Assembly: GCA_930367215.1 (NCBI GenBank)
Contig: OV884058.1
Span: 110,507,802-110,571,801 of the forward strand
Direction: 5' to 3'
Source of the DNA: Pollenia angustigena
Taxonomy: Eukaryota; Arthropoda; Insecta; Diptera; Polleniidae
Length of the DNA: 64,000 nt
Shown here piece after piece: positions 54,202 to 64,000 of this stretch. Position numbers and translations under genes: made by a program. A model generated the notes under the pieces. That model made no database searches, was not told the DNA's origin, and was given only the letters and a program-made list of their open reading frames with translations. Numbering within the stretch: position 1 is the first letter of the stretch; every line of letters begins with the position of its first letter.

Positions 54202-54214
54202 TATCAAATGTTTT

Positions 54215-55761
54215 AATGTTATTGCTACTGAATACTTCTGGAAGCAGTAGTTATAGTTATAGCAACAAACTTGGTAGCAATCGTAGCATTTTGAACACTG
54301 TAAAAAAGTTACATAGAAATGTTACGGTTCAAAAAGTTTTGAAAATTTTTTAAATTGTTAACGCTGCTTTCAATAGACTCCATGAAAAATTAGCACTTCC
54401 TTAACAAGTTTTTTATAGTTCTCCTAAACATTTTGGGAATAAAATTTGGAGCAAATTAGTTTCTAAGAAAACCCGTGTGTAAACCAAAATATGGAAAAGC
54501 CTTTAAAAAATATTTGTCCTTACCGCGACCACTTACCTGGGCATTACATTGCAAACAGCTGTGTATTTTTGTATTGACGTTTATGCGTAGTGAAAAAGGA
54601 GGTAACTTCGCCTAACCCTGGCCACAATTCTTAAATCACTTCATCTAACCGACGAATCCCAAATGATACATCTTTATTTTTAATTCACGTTACTTTGCTA
54701 ATTTGTTTCAGTTAAATTAATTAAAATCTTGTTCGTATAACATTTCAATTAAAATTGTTAATTGATGAATAATATGACAGCTTCTTTAAAATAATAAATA
54801 ACAAAAGAAAAAACTAAAAAATTTTAAAATTATTTAGCCACTTTACAAAATAACAATAACAATTCATTTATTCCTATACCAACCTTATAATCAATTTTGC
54901 TGCTAATCATTATTATTAAAAATTTTAATATTTTCAGTTTTTTTCTCCTTCTTCGCCATTCTGTTTTAATTTAACATCCATAATCATTGAACATAAAGTT
55001 AATGATCATACTACGTGCACTAAATACGAGAGTACTTTGTTTTATGTATGTATGTTTTCCTCTCGAAAGTACTTTTGGTTTTACTGCATACAACAACTGG
55101 AAATGTATTGAGGTAGTCCTTTGTGGCCAGCCCAGTTTGGCTTGGCTGTCTGTTTTAACTGACTAATTATTGGGCCATATATTTTTATTCAAGGGTCGTC
55201 ATGTTATTGCATGTTTAAATAATTATGGGTTTCAGTGGATGACACCAATGGACAATTGGTTGTGTTTTTTGTACGTAATTTTTATTATTGATGAAGTCTT
55301 TGCGCCATCTATCAATGGAAGACTGTTATGTTTTGTGGAATGAAGTGCGGAACCCGTTGTTGGAAGGAAGTTTGTTGTTTTAAGGTTGAGAACATTTTTT
55401 AATCACATGTTGTTTAAACAAGTGAGAGTTAATTATTTTGGGTTATAAACTACTTTTTTTGGAAAAGTCACAGGAAGAAGAAAAGATGGAAAGCGTATAA
55501 ATATATTGAAAAATTAAAAAATAAAATGTATTCAATTGAAAATGTCAAAGAAAAGTCGCAAAATCAATTTCGATTTGAAATTTGCGTATCGGTTGTGTGT
55601 TTTCCATTATGAGGGGTGCAAAGATCCAATAGCCGCACTGCATAATTCTACAGAGAATATGCACACAAAACAGAATATTGATACAAAACTATTAGGATAA
55701 ACAGTTAGACACAAACTATAATTCTTATTTAAACCAATTTTTACCACACCTGGATTTAAGT
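54215..55761. other. AT-rich non-coding DNA
   Basis: No gene, TIR pair or tandem array recognised. Confidence 0.45.
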
Positions 55762-55874
55762 CTGGGTTTACACTATGAAAGTTTTGTTTTAGAAAGTATG
55801 AGCTTATTGGTGAGAGGGGAAGAGAACCCATAAACTCAGACTTTCTGAAAGAAAACTTTCAATTAAACCGCCAG
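55762..55874. mobile_element. 113-bp imperfect hairpin (CTGGGTTTACAC ends)
   Basis: Arms of about 40 bp: left CTGGGTTTACACTATGAAAG then TTTTGTTTTAGAAAGT; right inverted CTGGCGGTTTAATTGAAAGT then TTTCTTTCAGAAAGT. The middle is a short loop. MITE-like; no flanking duplication could be fixed. Confidence 0.55.
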
Positions 55875-56084
55875 CAAAATTGTAGCGTGGAGCTGGAATC
55901 CAACGAACCTATATTAAAACATATTTAAACATAGCATGGTTACTTTAAATTAACAATAAAACTGTCAATTTTTGAAGCGCAACATGTTATCGTGCAAAAC
56001 AATTTTACTATTATTAGAGGCAAATAAATTATTGTTCTATACCACGTTCGAACGCAACCTAAATATGGTTGTGCGTGTACTTCT
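55875..56084. other. Non-coding DNA downstream of the piggyBac frame
   Basis: It should hold the far end of the piggyBac element at 56085-57144, but I could not find the matching CCCTCTGATG terminus with TTAA. That end is probably lost. Confidence 0.4.
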
Positions 56085-56717
56085 TGTCCCCCGCCCTGTG
56101 CGCAAGTGTTGCAGCGATGTAAAAGTGTGCTATGTTCTCCGCAAACAGCGTTGCCGCAGACGAAGCAGTATGCCCGCGTTTTCCACTGCCGCCTGTACTC
56201 AGACCGGCAAAGGCGACATGACGGTCTACTTCACCTAGCCGCAAACGACGGTGCATTGCCTTCCATCGGTCTTGGTAATACCTGAAATGAAAATAAAAAT
56301 AAAAACAAATAAATACATATTCTGTTCTTGAATTTGAAGATGTTTTTCTTACCCTGACATCGAATGCTTCCATCGCATTGCGTATCCTTGGATATGAGGT
56401 TATATGGTTGTTCAGGGCACGTTCTTCGATATTTGGTGTGGCCAATTGTTTCGTTAGCAGTAACAAGAACGACCGCCGTCTGTCACTCCTTTTTATATCG
56501 TAAAAGCAGCCAATGCAGCGACGTCCAGCATATTATAAAACATGGCCAACGGCCATCGTTGTGTTGCTCTTTTGCAGCTGTAAGTGCCTAGCATTTGATC
56601 CATGGTATCAACGCCGCATTTGTTGGCGTTGTAATCTAATATTACATAGGGCTTCCGCTTCTCGGTTTGCTCGTCAACGAGGCAGGTGTAGTGCATTGTG
56701 GAGAGCACGTTCACCAC
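56085..56717 (-). pseudogene. piggyBac transposase 3' half with an intron
   Basis: Minus-strand frame 56717-56493: VNVLSTMH, then EKRKPYVILDYNANKCGVDT with GVDTMDQM. The NxxKxGVDTxDQM block carries a catalytic aspartate of the piggyBac family. YSCKRATQRWPLAMFYNMLD follows. After a one-base shift come YDIKRSDRRRSFLLLL and QLATPNIEERALNNH, then AMEAFDVR. A 71-nt intron (56282-56352) has AGG|GTAAGA at its donor and a pyrimidine-rich tract ending TTTCAG at its acceptor, and the frame continues as VLPRPMEGNAPSFAAR, one stop, SRPSCRLCRSEYRRQWKTRA, YCFVCGNAVCGEH and LLHRCNTC. That is the C-terminal cysteine-rich zinc-binding domain typical of piggyBac. The N-terminal half is missing. The 90-135 codon frames here that read across the intron or on the plus strand are shadows. 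Confidence 0.85.
56282..56352 (-). other. Predicted 71-nt intron in the piggyBac transposase
   Basis: GTAAGA donor, T-rich tract and CAG acceptor on the minus strand. Removing it joins AMEAFDVR to VLPRPMEG in frame. The length is typical of short fly introns. Inference from sequence only. Confidence 0.65.
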
Positions 56718-56879
56718 TTTATTCTAATTTTATACTACTAGCAATAAACCAGTTCTTAGAATTTTTTGTTCTTAGTATTTTTGTTCTTAGAATTTTTTGA
56801 GTTTAGGTCTTTGTGTTCAGAACAAGTAAATTATGTGTTGAAACAATAAAAAAAATTATAATGATGCCCAAAAACATGC

Positions 56880-57144
56880 ATTTATTAGTGAAATTCAGTA
56901 CAAGGTCCATACGGACCTATTCACACGTCCGCGTACTATTCTCACTTAAACCTCAATAACTCCTAAAGTAATGATCCGATCGGCTTGATTTTTTTCCAAA
57001 AGATGCACAACAAAATACTCTTGGAATACAGAGTAACTTTGGGGGGGGGGGGGGGGGGGTGGGGGTTTGTAGGGGCCGAAGTAGGAGTAATTTCAGTTTG
57101 AAAAGGCAAAAAGGTCCCTAGGGACCTTCTCACTCATCAGAGGG
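56880..57144 (-). mobile_element. piggyBac 5' terminal region (TTAA + CCCTCTGATG)
   Basis: Ends in the complement of CCCTCTGATGAGTGAG, followed by TTAA (57145-57148). Just inside lies the perfect 18-bp palindrome AAGGTCCCTAGGGACCTT (57111-57128), and 56903-56918 holds AGGTCCATACGGACCT, a near-palindrome. This is the 5' terminus of the element whose transposase half is at 56085-56717; the N-terminal coding half between them has been deleted. The layout of TIR plus palindrome recalls 7076-9325 although the sequences differ. Confidence 0.75.
57041..57059 (+). repeat. Homopolymer G run (19 G)
   Basis: Nineteen consecutive G followed by T and five more G, inside the piggyBac terminal region. It could form a G-quadruplex or could be a length-unstable assembly site. 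Confidence 0.7.
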
Positions 57145-57148
57145 TTAA

Positions 57149-57788
57149 AACAGCTTCGCTGGAGGTGTCAATACAGAAAAATGTGTTTAATCTGTATGCA
57201 GCTCACAAGGAAGAGTTAAGTGCATGGTCTAGATGATTGTGCACTAAAAATGTAACAAATGTAATGTTGTCCACACTCGAAGGGGGCTTAGACTCAATAT
57301 TTTCCGCCGATGTAAAGCACCGTTGAATGGTGCTTAATAACATTTATTATTAACGATTTTATTGAACGTATCCGATTAAAATAGGCTTGATTTCATATAA
57401 AAAAGAAATTGTATTGAAACCTTTCTGGCATGCCAAGACGTGGATCTGGTGGCAAGAAATCATAGCTTATGATGTAAAGTAGGGCAGAGAAATATTTAAG
57501 CTGAAGTTCTGATGATGTATTCTGAATATCTCTTATGGGTCTTTTTCTTCGATCTCTCTTATAGTTTACGAATATCTTGATCCTTGTCTTGTAGCCGAAT
57601 TTCATCGAATAAGTCGAGCAATTAAGCTCTTAATTTTGTACATAATCATCATAGTTAACAAACCCTTATTTGGTTTAAAATACCTGTAAAAATATTTTCC
57701 CAGCCTTGTCTAAAATGAAGACTTTATGACAGACTCTGGTAAATCTTCTGCATCGCGTTTTTTATCTTCTTTTGATCTCATACCAACG
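57149..57788. other. Non-coding DNA
   Basis: No gene recognised; the 70-codon reverse frame at 57393-57605 has no known motif. Confidence 0.4.
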
Positions 57789-57790
57789 TA

Positions 57791-59115
57791 CCCAGTAAAA
57801 ATTTCGTCTCCTTTTTTAAATGAATAGCTTCTTTCACTCATTATTTAGTAGCTTTCTTCTACATAACTACTATTTCTATAACTTCTAATCTTTCAGATGT
57901 ATGTGGTAAAACATAATGACTTACATATCGTCAGCTCAGAATTGGTTTGGCGCATATGCCAAAAAGTCAGAGTGTAGAAAAACGACAAAGAAGATTTACA
58001 TGAAGATTTCTCAAAAAGTACCCGATAGAATTTTCATATATTTTTACCACTGCTTCCGGTATATGTTTTGAAAAAAATTAAAATTTTTGCGCACTTTCAT
58101 GAATAAAGTTAGAATTTAATATTATTTTTTTGAAAATGAAAAATATTGTTTCGTGCCGCATATGCCACTTTTCTAAAAAAAAAAATTAAAAAAGTGGCTT
58201 TTTGTGCTGCATACGTATACTTATTGCGTGAGTGACTGACTCATTCATCAGTCTGAAGCTAAAGACTTGAAATTTGGACCGGAGGTGGATCTCTAAAATT
58301 GGATCTCTAAAGGTGGATTTTTAAAAATTCGAATGTTTAGGGGGTAAAAAAGGGTAAATTCGGAAACCTTTTATCTCCAAAACTAATAGAGATACAAAAA
58401 AAAACTGTAATACATATCGTTGTTGTTTTGAAAAATAAGTGGACAGGTGTGATGTACTTTTTTGCAATTCGGCTCTTTTAGGGTGAAAACGGGTAAAACC
58501 TGATTTTTGGTACGTTTTTGTCAGTCCATCAATCTTTTGATCCAATAAACCTAGAAATAAAGTTTATACCACATTCAAAACTATCAAAAAAAAAAAAAAT
58601 ACGAGTATAAGTTTGGTACTTTTTCAAAATTCGAACGCTTAAAGGGGGAAAATTGTAACTATTTTTGGTACTTTTTTAAGAAACATTTTGCAATTTTTGA
58701 TACTATAACGGGGGGAAAAAATTGTACCAAAATGGGAAATTTCATATCTTTCTTCAGCTTTTTGGTTCTACAACTGGTATTTTTTAACTATCGTTAATAT
58801 TTGACCTCAAAACATAAAATTCAACGTGCAATGTCCTGAATGAATGCTTTATATCTTAGAAACCACAAAAAATTTCGCGAAACAGATTTTGGATTAAAAA
58901 AAGGGGGCATTCAAAATACATATATACCCCAAACCTAACTCAATTTTGTTAAAAATAGTCGGTAGGTCAAACCAATTCTGAGCTGACCATATATATGCGT
59001 TCATTTGGGACATCACTTATAAAATTCATTGGTTCTTTCAGAAGAATTGGAAGTAGTATTTTTACTTTTTCCTGATTATTTAACACATTATTTTGTAGGC
59101 GAAATTTTTACTGGG
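57791..59115. mobile_element. TA-flanked element with CCCAGTAAAAATTTCG termini, copy 2
   Basis: Left CCCAGTAAAAATTTCGTCTC, right inverted CCCAGTAAAAATTTCGCCTA; TA on both sides (57789-57790, 59116-59117). Same termini as 48664-49021. About 265 bp remain once the inner element 57929-58988 is removed, close to the size of copy 1. Confidence 0.8.
57929..58988. mobile_element. Nested TIR element (CGTCAGCTCAGAATTGG)
   Basis: About 1060 bp. Left CGTCAGCTCAGAATTGGTTT, right inverted GGTCAGCTCAGAATTGGTTT; both are bordered by AT-rich ATAT flanks, compatible with a TA duplication. The interior (58190-58930) has repeated blocks such as AGGTGGATCTCTAAA, GGGTAAATTCGG and AAATTCGAATGTTTAG / AAATTCGAACGCTTAA in a cassette-like pattern. 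No transposase frame. Confidence 0.75.
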
Positions 59116-59117
59116 TA

Positions 59118-60179
59118 CATTCATTTGTGGAATAAAACCAATCATTCTCGCTTGAGCTTTCACACAAGATGGTTTTGTTAATATTGTTTTTCTTGATTCA
59201 ATGTTACCATTTTAATATATTCTCATGATTTTTTTTAAGAACAGAATGTGACATGCCCTGAAATAGTGTAGAAGTGATACAATTATAGAAAATATTTAGT
59301 TTTAAAGAAATATTTTCCATTAAGTAGATTTTGGATTCATATCTAAATAAGTTTATATAATAATTCAAAGACTTTTGGCACATTTCTTACATTGATTTCT
59401 ACTGTCACTAAGAGAACATAACTTTTTTAATGTTTGTGTTTGCCGGGCTCTGCATTATACTGCACAATTACAGCAAAGCTCATGTTTTAAATTTTTAATT
59501 AAATTGTAAGATTTTCTTTGGCTTAGAGCCACTTTTTGGGTTTGAGATTAAAGTTAATTTTATTCTATAATTACCTAATCTGAGAATTAAGTTAATCTAG
59601 TATCAATTGAATTTGATATTTTTGGGTGGTGGCTTAAACCATGTAGCGCTACCATACTGAGCACAAATAAATGGCAACATTTTTTGCAAATATCAACATG
59701 GGTGTTTTCAAAGAAGAAGAAGACAATGCGAGAATTTAATATTGTTTACAAGGTAAAAATTTTTTGCGTTTAAAGAAAAAATATATTACAGAAAAAATAT
59801 AGAATGGAAAAATTATATAAAAGTGCTAAGCAATGTTTTAAAATTTATTTTTTGTTTATATTTTTGCAAGTTCTTTATGTTAAACATGTGTATGTTGACA
59901 GTTTAAGTTTAAATCACCACCGTTGGCCGCTTAAACTAGCAAAAAAAAGTTAAAAAAATACAACTCAAAAAGTAAATACGGAGATTAAAGTTAATTTAAT
60001 CGCTTTTAGTCGTAGATTTCTTTGAGCTTTCTTTGCTTATATTGAAAGATCACGCAATAAGACAAATTTCGCCTCAATATATTCACGTGTATAGATTTTT
60101 TAATTAATTTATAATATATCGCAATAATTTGGATAATTCCGTAACTATTCAACTCCAATTTTACTTCAAATTGAATACT
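59118..60179. other. AT-rich non-coding DNA
   Basis: No gene recognised. TTAAGTTAATCT-like blocks at 59519-59600 and 59975-60005 resemble those of the element at 44217-44876, so a diverged copy may be present. Confidence 0.4.
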
Positions 60180-60612
60180 AATTAGTATTGTGGTTATTTT
60201 GTTGAACTATTTATGGTTTTTAATCCAAATTTTTTTAATATTTTTAATTAGGCTTAAGTTCATCAAATTTAATTTTCATTAAATTATTTTTATGAAGAAA
60301 GGAATTTTACAACATGAAAATTAATTAAAATTTACTGATAATTTTTCATTCTTGACTCAATCTGGGCTCGAACCCAGGCGTTTTTACGGACAGGTTACCC
60401 TGACATGTTTCGATTGCAACCACTCAATCTCCTCAGAGGGCTTGCCGTTTAACACTCGCAGCGATCGACGACTGCTGACGTCATTAGTCAAACATCAATC
60501 CTTAAACCAAATTGTATTTAACCTTTGGTAGATCGAAATTTGCTTTGAATGATTATCTATTTTAATTTATTTTACATGTTCTTCCTTTACTTCTGTTTTT
60601 TCGTACACAACA
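60180..60612 (-). mobile_element. tRNA-core repeat, copy 5
   Basis: Minus orientation, with a full 3' tail at the left (AATTAGTATTGTGGTTATTT). The core at about 60355-60470 is diverged: the B-box complement reads GGGCTCGAACCCAGG and the next block is altered. A partial 5' segment ends at about GTAC 60604-60607, so it is 5'-truncated. Confidence 0.7.
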
Positions 60613-61216
60613 AATAAGTGTTGATAATATTTTTAAAACATGTGTTGTCGAATTTGTAACAAAACGATGTCAAATTTAAATTAAAGATGTAAATAACGCC
60701 ATTGTTGTCAAATAGATAACATTGGTTGTCATTATTAATTGCTTACATACTTATGTTGTCAAATTCAGATTATTGCTGGCAGAGTAACAAATAAATAAGG
60801 TTGACACCAAAGTTATTGCTAAATGAAAGTAAAGCACAACGATGTGTCTAAATAGTTCAAGTAGTGGGAAAGCTTTAGTCAATGTTATTAATATTCAACG
60901 ATGCCATTTTTTTTAGTAAAAACTGTAAATTTAAATTTCATTTCAAAAAATATTAAGGAAGTTAATTAAAAAAATCTCATGTGTTTTTTGTATTGGTTGG
61001 GTTCACAATGGGTTGTTCCTTACCACACTGAGAAAGAATAATGTGTTGTTGAAATGACAACTAAATGTTGTCAATATACTGACATTGTATTATCAAAATA
61101 TCAACATCATGTTTTCGAAATGAGACCGTTGTGGTGTAAATATGTTAACAATTTGTTCTCAAAATGAGACCAAATGATGGCAAAATGACAATGAGATGGT
61201 TTAAAAATTTTGATGT
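60613..61216. repeat. GTTGTC/GACAAC-rich stretch
   Basis: TGTTGTC or close variants recur (near 60648, 60700, 60760, 61068) along with ATGACAACTAAATGTTGTC, an inverted pair, and ATGAGACC repeats. Typical of short subterminal repeats of a DNA element, but I could not define its ends. Confidence 0.4.
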
Positions 61217-62756
61217 CATCCGTTATCAAATAGATCACAGCAGTAGTTGGCTGACTTTTGATAATGGATGGTTTAATTTTTGGTATTTTTATACTGGCTT
61301 TTTCCATCTGTGAGGTCTTTTGTCCGTCAAAAAATATATTTTTAGTAAATTTTCAATTACTTTTTAATTTTCTATTTCTCCCAGGACCTTCCAAAATCGA
61401 CCCATTTTTCCAAGCAAAATTTCTAATGTTGCGTTTTCCTTCTAGAATTCTAAAACAGGAACTTAAAAACGTTTGGTACCTTTTAAATCCCGTATAGATA
61501 ATCAATAAATTGCTTAAACTTTTTTTAGCCCCGATCGAATTGTTGAGTTTCCTAATAAATTATTATAGAATTTCGTCATCTTTTCTGCTTTCAAAAGTAT
61601 TTTTTAGGTGCATCTAGAGTTTGTCCTGGTTATAAAATTTTACTATTACGTATTTTAATTAGAAATCATTCTTAACGAACACCTTCCTTAAGTGGACACC
61701 CTTTTCGACGGGCACAGTTTCCTGGTCCCAGTTTTATTCTTAATAAAAGTATTGAGTTCTTTTGAGAGGATATTCCCCTTGTACTGATACATTTTTCTTA
61801 TCCCTTTGCTGTTCGGTCTTGAGAGAATACACTGTTGTGTGGCCAGGCCTAATCGACTATGCTACTCCTTACTCTTTTTTTTGAAACCAGTTTATAAATC
61901 ACTCTTAAATTTTAAAACAATATTCCCAACTTTACCAAAAATACCAAGGAAAGTAAAAGTTTTCCAAAAAATGCTGTTACACACATGTTTGAATTTTTAA
62001 ATTAAGAAAAAAAAATTTGTAAATTGATTAAAAAGTAAAAAAAGAGACAAAAACAGAAACATGTTGTAATTTTCGTTGTTGTTAATTTAAAGTTTTTTTA
62101 TTTTTTTTTAAAACGCCACAGAAAAAACAGCCTCCCAAGTTGAGTGTCATGTTAATTGTTCAGAAGATGAAGCAGAAGTAGCAAAAGAAAAAATAAACTT
62201 TGCTGGACTTGTTTGGATTCAGTATAATTGCTATTTGGAGACATCTTTTTTTATATCCATTTTCTTATGCCAACATTGTTAAGGACATATAAAATTCATG
62301 TTTCGACCAAAAACACATTCATTCCCTTTATTTTTTTTTGGTTGCGTATAAATATTTATTTAGAGCTCATTTCTTTTAATTTTTTTGCTCTATAAGACAG
62401 GCAACCTCCAACCAGATTCCGTTTATTTTCTTTATTAAAAAAATTTATTTTTTAGGTTTTGTTTTTTTATGAAAATAAATTTAACAACTGTTTTTCTTTC
62501 TACAAGTACTTGTATTCATCATACTTGCAGTTGAATACTTTTGTACGTATCTTAAGTGGTATATTCCCCATTCCGGCCGAAATGTTTCCTTCTATTAAAA
62601 ATTATTTATATTTTCACAGCTTTTTTTCTCGTTTGGTCTTTGAGGCCATGTGCTAAGGGGATGGATTGAGAATTCGTAATTAGAGTTCACATAATTATGT
62701 CGCTAATCAATGAGGTCGAAATTTTTGAGAAATAATAAGTCAGGGTGCTTCAATTG
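61217..62756. other. AT-rich non-coding DNA with a pogo-like fragment
   Basis: Around 61666-61740 TCATTCTTAACGAACACCTT, AGTGGACACCC and CCTGGTCCC resemble the fragment at 30193-30262. No gene recognised. Confidence 0.4.
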
Positions 62757-62764
62757 GCTGTGAC

Positions 62765-63642
62765 TAGGGATTGCTGTTCGGTTTAAACCGAAATCGAAAC
62801 CGCGGTTTTAAATGCCTAAAAACCGAAACCGAAAACCGACAAAAAAACCTTGGTTTTTGCTTTTACTCTAACAATATATTTATGCTTAAAGAAATTGCAA
62901 ATTATACACAATACTCGAACTTCATAATAGTATTTCAAAATAAGTACTAAGAAGAACAAATGTTATCTTTTAACCTCTTTAGTAGACATCTTATTTGTGT
63001 GGCAGTAACTGCCACCAGGGCCTGGCTGGGACCACAAGCATTTTGTATGAAGTTTTTGTGGCTATAGAAAAAACTAACACTAACGAAAGGCTTGGACTAC
63101 TTTTATATGTATGGAGTTTTATGGCTATAGCAGGAACATTTTGTTGGGAAATAGAATAATTCTTCGAAAAAACAGTAAAGGAAGAACTCCTTTGTGTTGC
63201 GTATTCTTTTTCTTATACGATTCATTTTGATTTAATTTACTGCAGTACATATAAAATAGGGCAGGGCCTGGCCAGGCGCAGGTGGATACAATATGCACAA
63301 AATTTATGTATGGCCAATTGCGACGTCCACGGTGTTTACACTTGTTCACGTTTTCTTGTAACAAACACTTTGATTGGGAAATACATAAAGTTTCATTCAT
63401 TCATTCATGGAAAAAAGTCTAAAAATGCCTGGCCAAGCCCAGGTATACAGTTAAGGGCTAATAAAAGTACCTGAATTGCAACAAATAAAAAAAATGTATT
63501 ACATACAAAAAATATATTTGTTTAAGTATGAGATTTAACTCTGATATTTTCAAAACCGAAAACCGAACCGAAACCGCCCGGTTTTAACCATTTTAAAACC
63601 GAAACCGCGGTTTCACATTTTTACGGTTTTTAGCAAACTCTA
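62765..63642. mobile_element. hAT element with exact 8-bp duplication
   Basis: Ends TAGGGATTGCTG and, inverted, TAGAGTTTGCTA; exact 8-bp target duplication GCTGTGAC (62757-62764, 63643-63650). Subterminal regions are filled with AAACCG/CGGTTT motifs in both orientations, likely transposase-binding repeats. There is no transposase. A second inverted-repeat unit (63009-63451) sits inside. Confidence 0.88.
63009..63451. mobile_element. Nested TIR unit rich in CCTGGCCAGGC
   Basis: Left ACTGCCACCAGGGCCTGGCT; right inverted ACTGTATACCTGGGCTTGGC; TA at both outer edges. A third CCTGGCCAGG block lies near 63267. Tc1/mariner-type MITE is possible. The 91-codon reverse frame here is not a gene. Confidence 0.5.
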
Positions 63643-63650
63643 GCTGTGAC

Positions 63651-64000
63651 GAATCTTTAATACCGTCACCAAAAAAAATTTTTTTGGGAAGTGGACTTTA
63701 TATGAGGGGTATAGATGCAAAGGCTGCAATCTCCACTTTTTTCACAAACGTAACTAATAATACCTCTTAGTTGTATTTAATTAATGCTTCCGATTAGTGA
63801 ATATGACATTACCCGATACACTTTTTTCTCATAAAAAAGTATGTTCAAAAATTAAGTCGCTTTAGCTTTTTTGAGGTAATTCCTCGACAGATATTTGCCC
63901 AGAAACAGTCCACCAACCAAAATTTTTCTAATTAATTTTTTTTTTAATGGAATATAAGACTAGATGTATAATATCATTTTTATATTAAAAAATATGTATT
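63651..64000. other. AT-rich non-coding DNA
   Basis: Nothing recognised. Confidence 0.5.

Noticed and set aside
56059..56466. 135-codon reverse-strand frame read as one protein
   Set aside because: It reads through the predicted intron and then the wrong frame; the spliced frame gives the cysteine-rich piggyBac end instead.

Overview
This window looks like intergenic or intronic chromosomal DNA from a fly (Diptera, probably a higher fly). The inference rests on strong AT-richness, a dense patchwork of decayed eukaryotic transposons, Jockey-type LINEs, mariner and rosa-like (DD41D) transposase remnants, and a dispersed repeat starting TATACCCTCCACC that is familiar from fly genomes. I recognise no host protein-coding gene, no rRNA or canonical tRNA gene and no CRISPR array. 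Nearly all open frames are short chance frames in AT-rich DNA or fragments of transposon proteins.

Layout. 1-6.3 kb: a tandem cassette array (1.1-2.2 kb), then a roughly 2 kb stretch (3.05-4.98 kb) with 15 copies of GCTGAAT/ATTCAGC, and a small PIF/Harbinger-like MITE. 6.35-9.65 kb: a hAT element with a perfect 8-bp target duplication, carrying a second MITE and a decayed piggyBac element flanked by TTAA. 10-15 kb: a dispersed repeat, a TIR element interrupted by a tRNA-like palindromic retroposon with a 15-bp target duplication, and a long array of ~250-bp units interrupted by a MITE. 17-25 kb: LINE reverse transcriptase remnant, second tRNA-like repeat, rosa-like transposase remnant, LINE C-terminus with an RNase H-like tail, and a DD34D mariner split by a hAT MITE. 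25-35 kb: two copies of a CACAGAAAAA-ended element; the second was interrupted twice, and the uninterrupted copy shows both empty sites.

36-46 kb, LINE territory: a 5'-truncated but uninterrupted reverse transcriptase frame (36.5-38.2 kb, minus strand) inserted into an older Jockey-like remnant, plus a better preserved relative of that remnant at 44.9-46.4 kb. Between them lie a second rosa-like remnant, three copies of CGTACGTTCGYGACC about 160 bp apart, and a hAT C-terminal fragment beside a near-perfect palindrome. 47-64 kb: a third rosa-like remnant, TA-flanked MITEs ending in CCCAGTAAAAA, two adjoining tRNA-like repeats, a piggyBac 3' half with an in-frame 71-nt intron, a nested pair of TIR elements, and a hAT element with an exact 8-bp duplication.

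The value of the window is its layered insertion history, readable because many insertions left target duplications or have an uninterrupted counterpart in the same window. The least explained signals are the GCTGAAT cluster, the CGTACGTTCGYGACC triplet, the hairpin pair near 35.6 kb, and the tRNA-like core inside a palindromic retroposon family.
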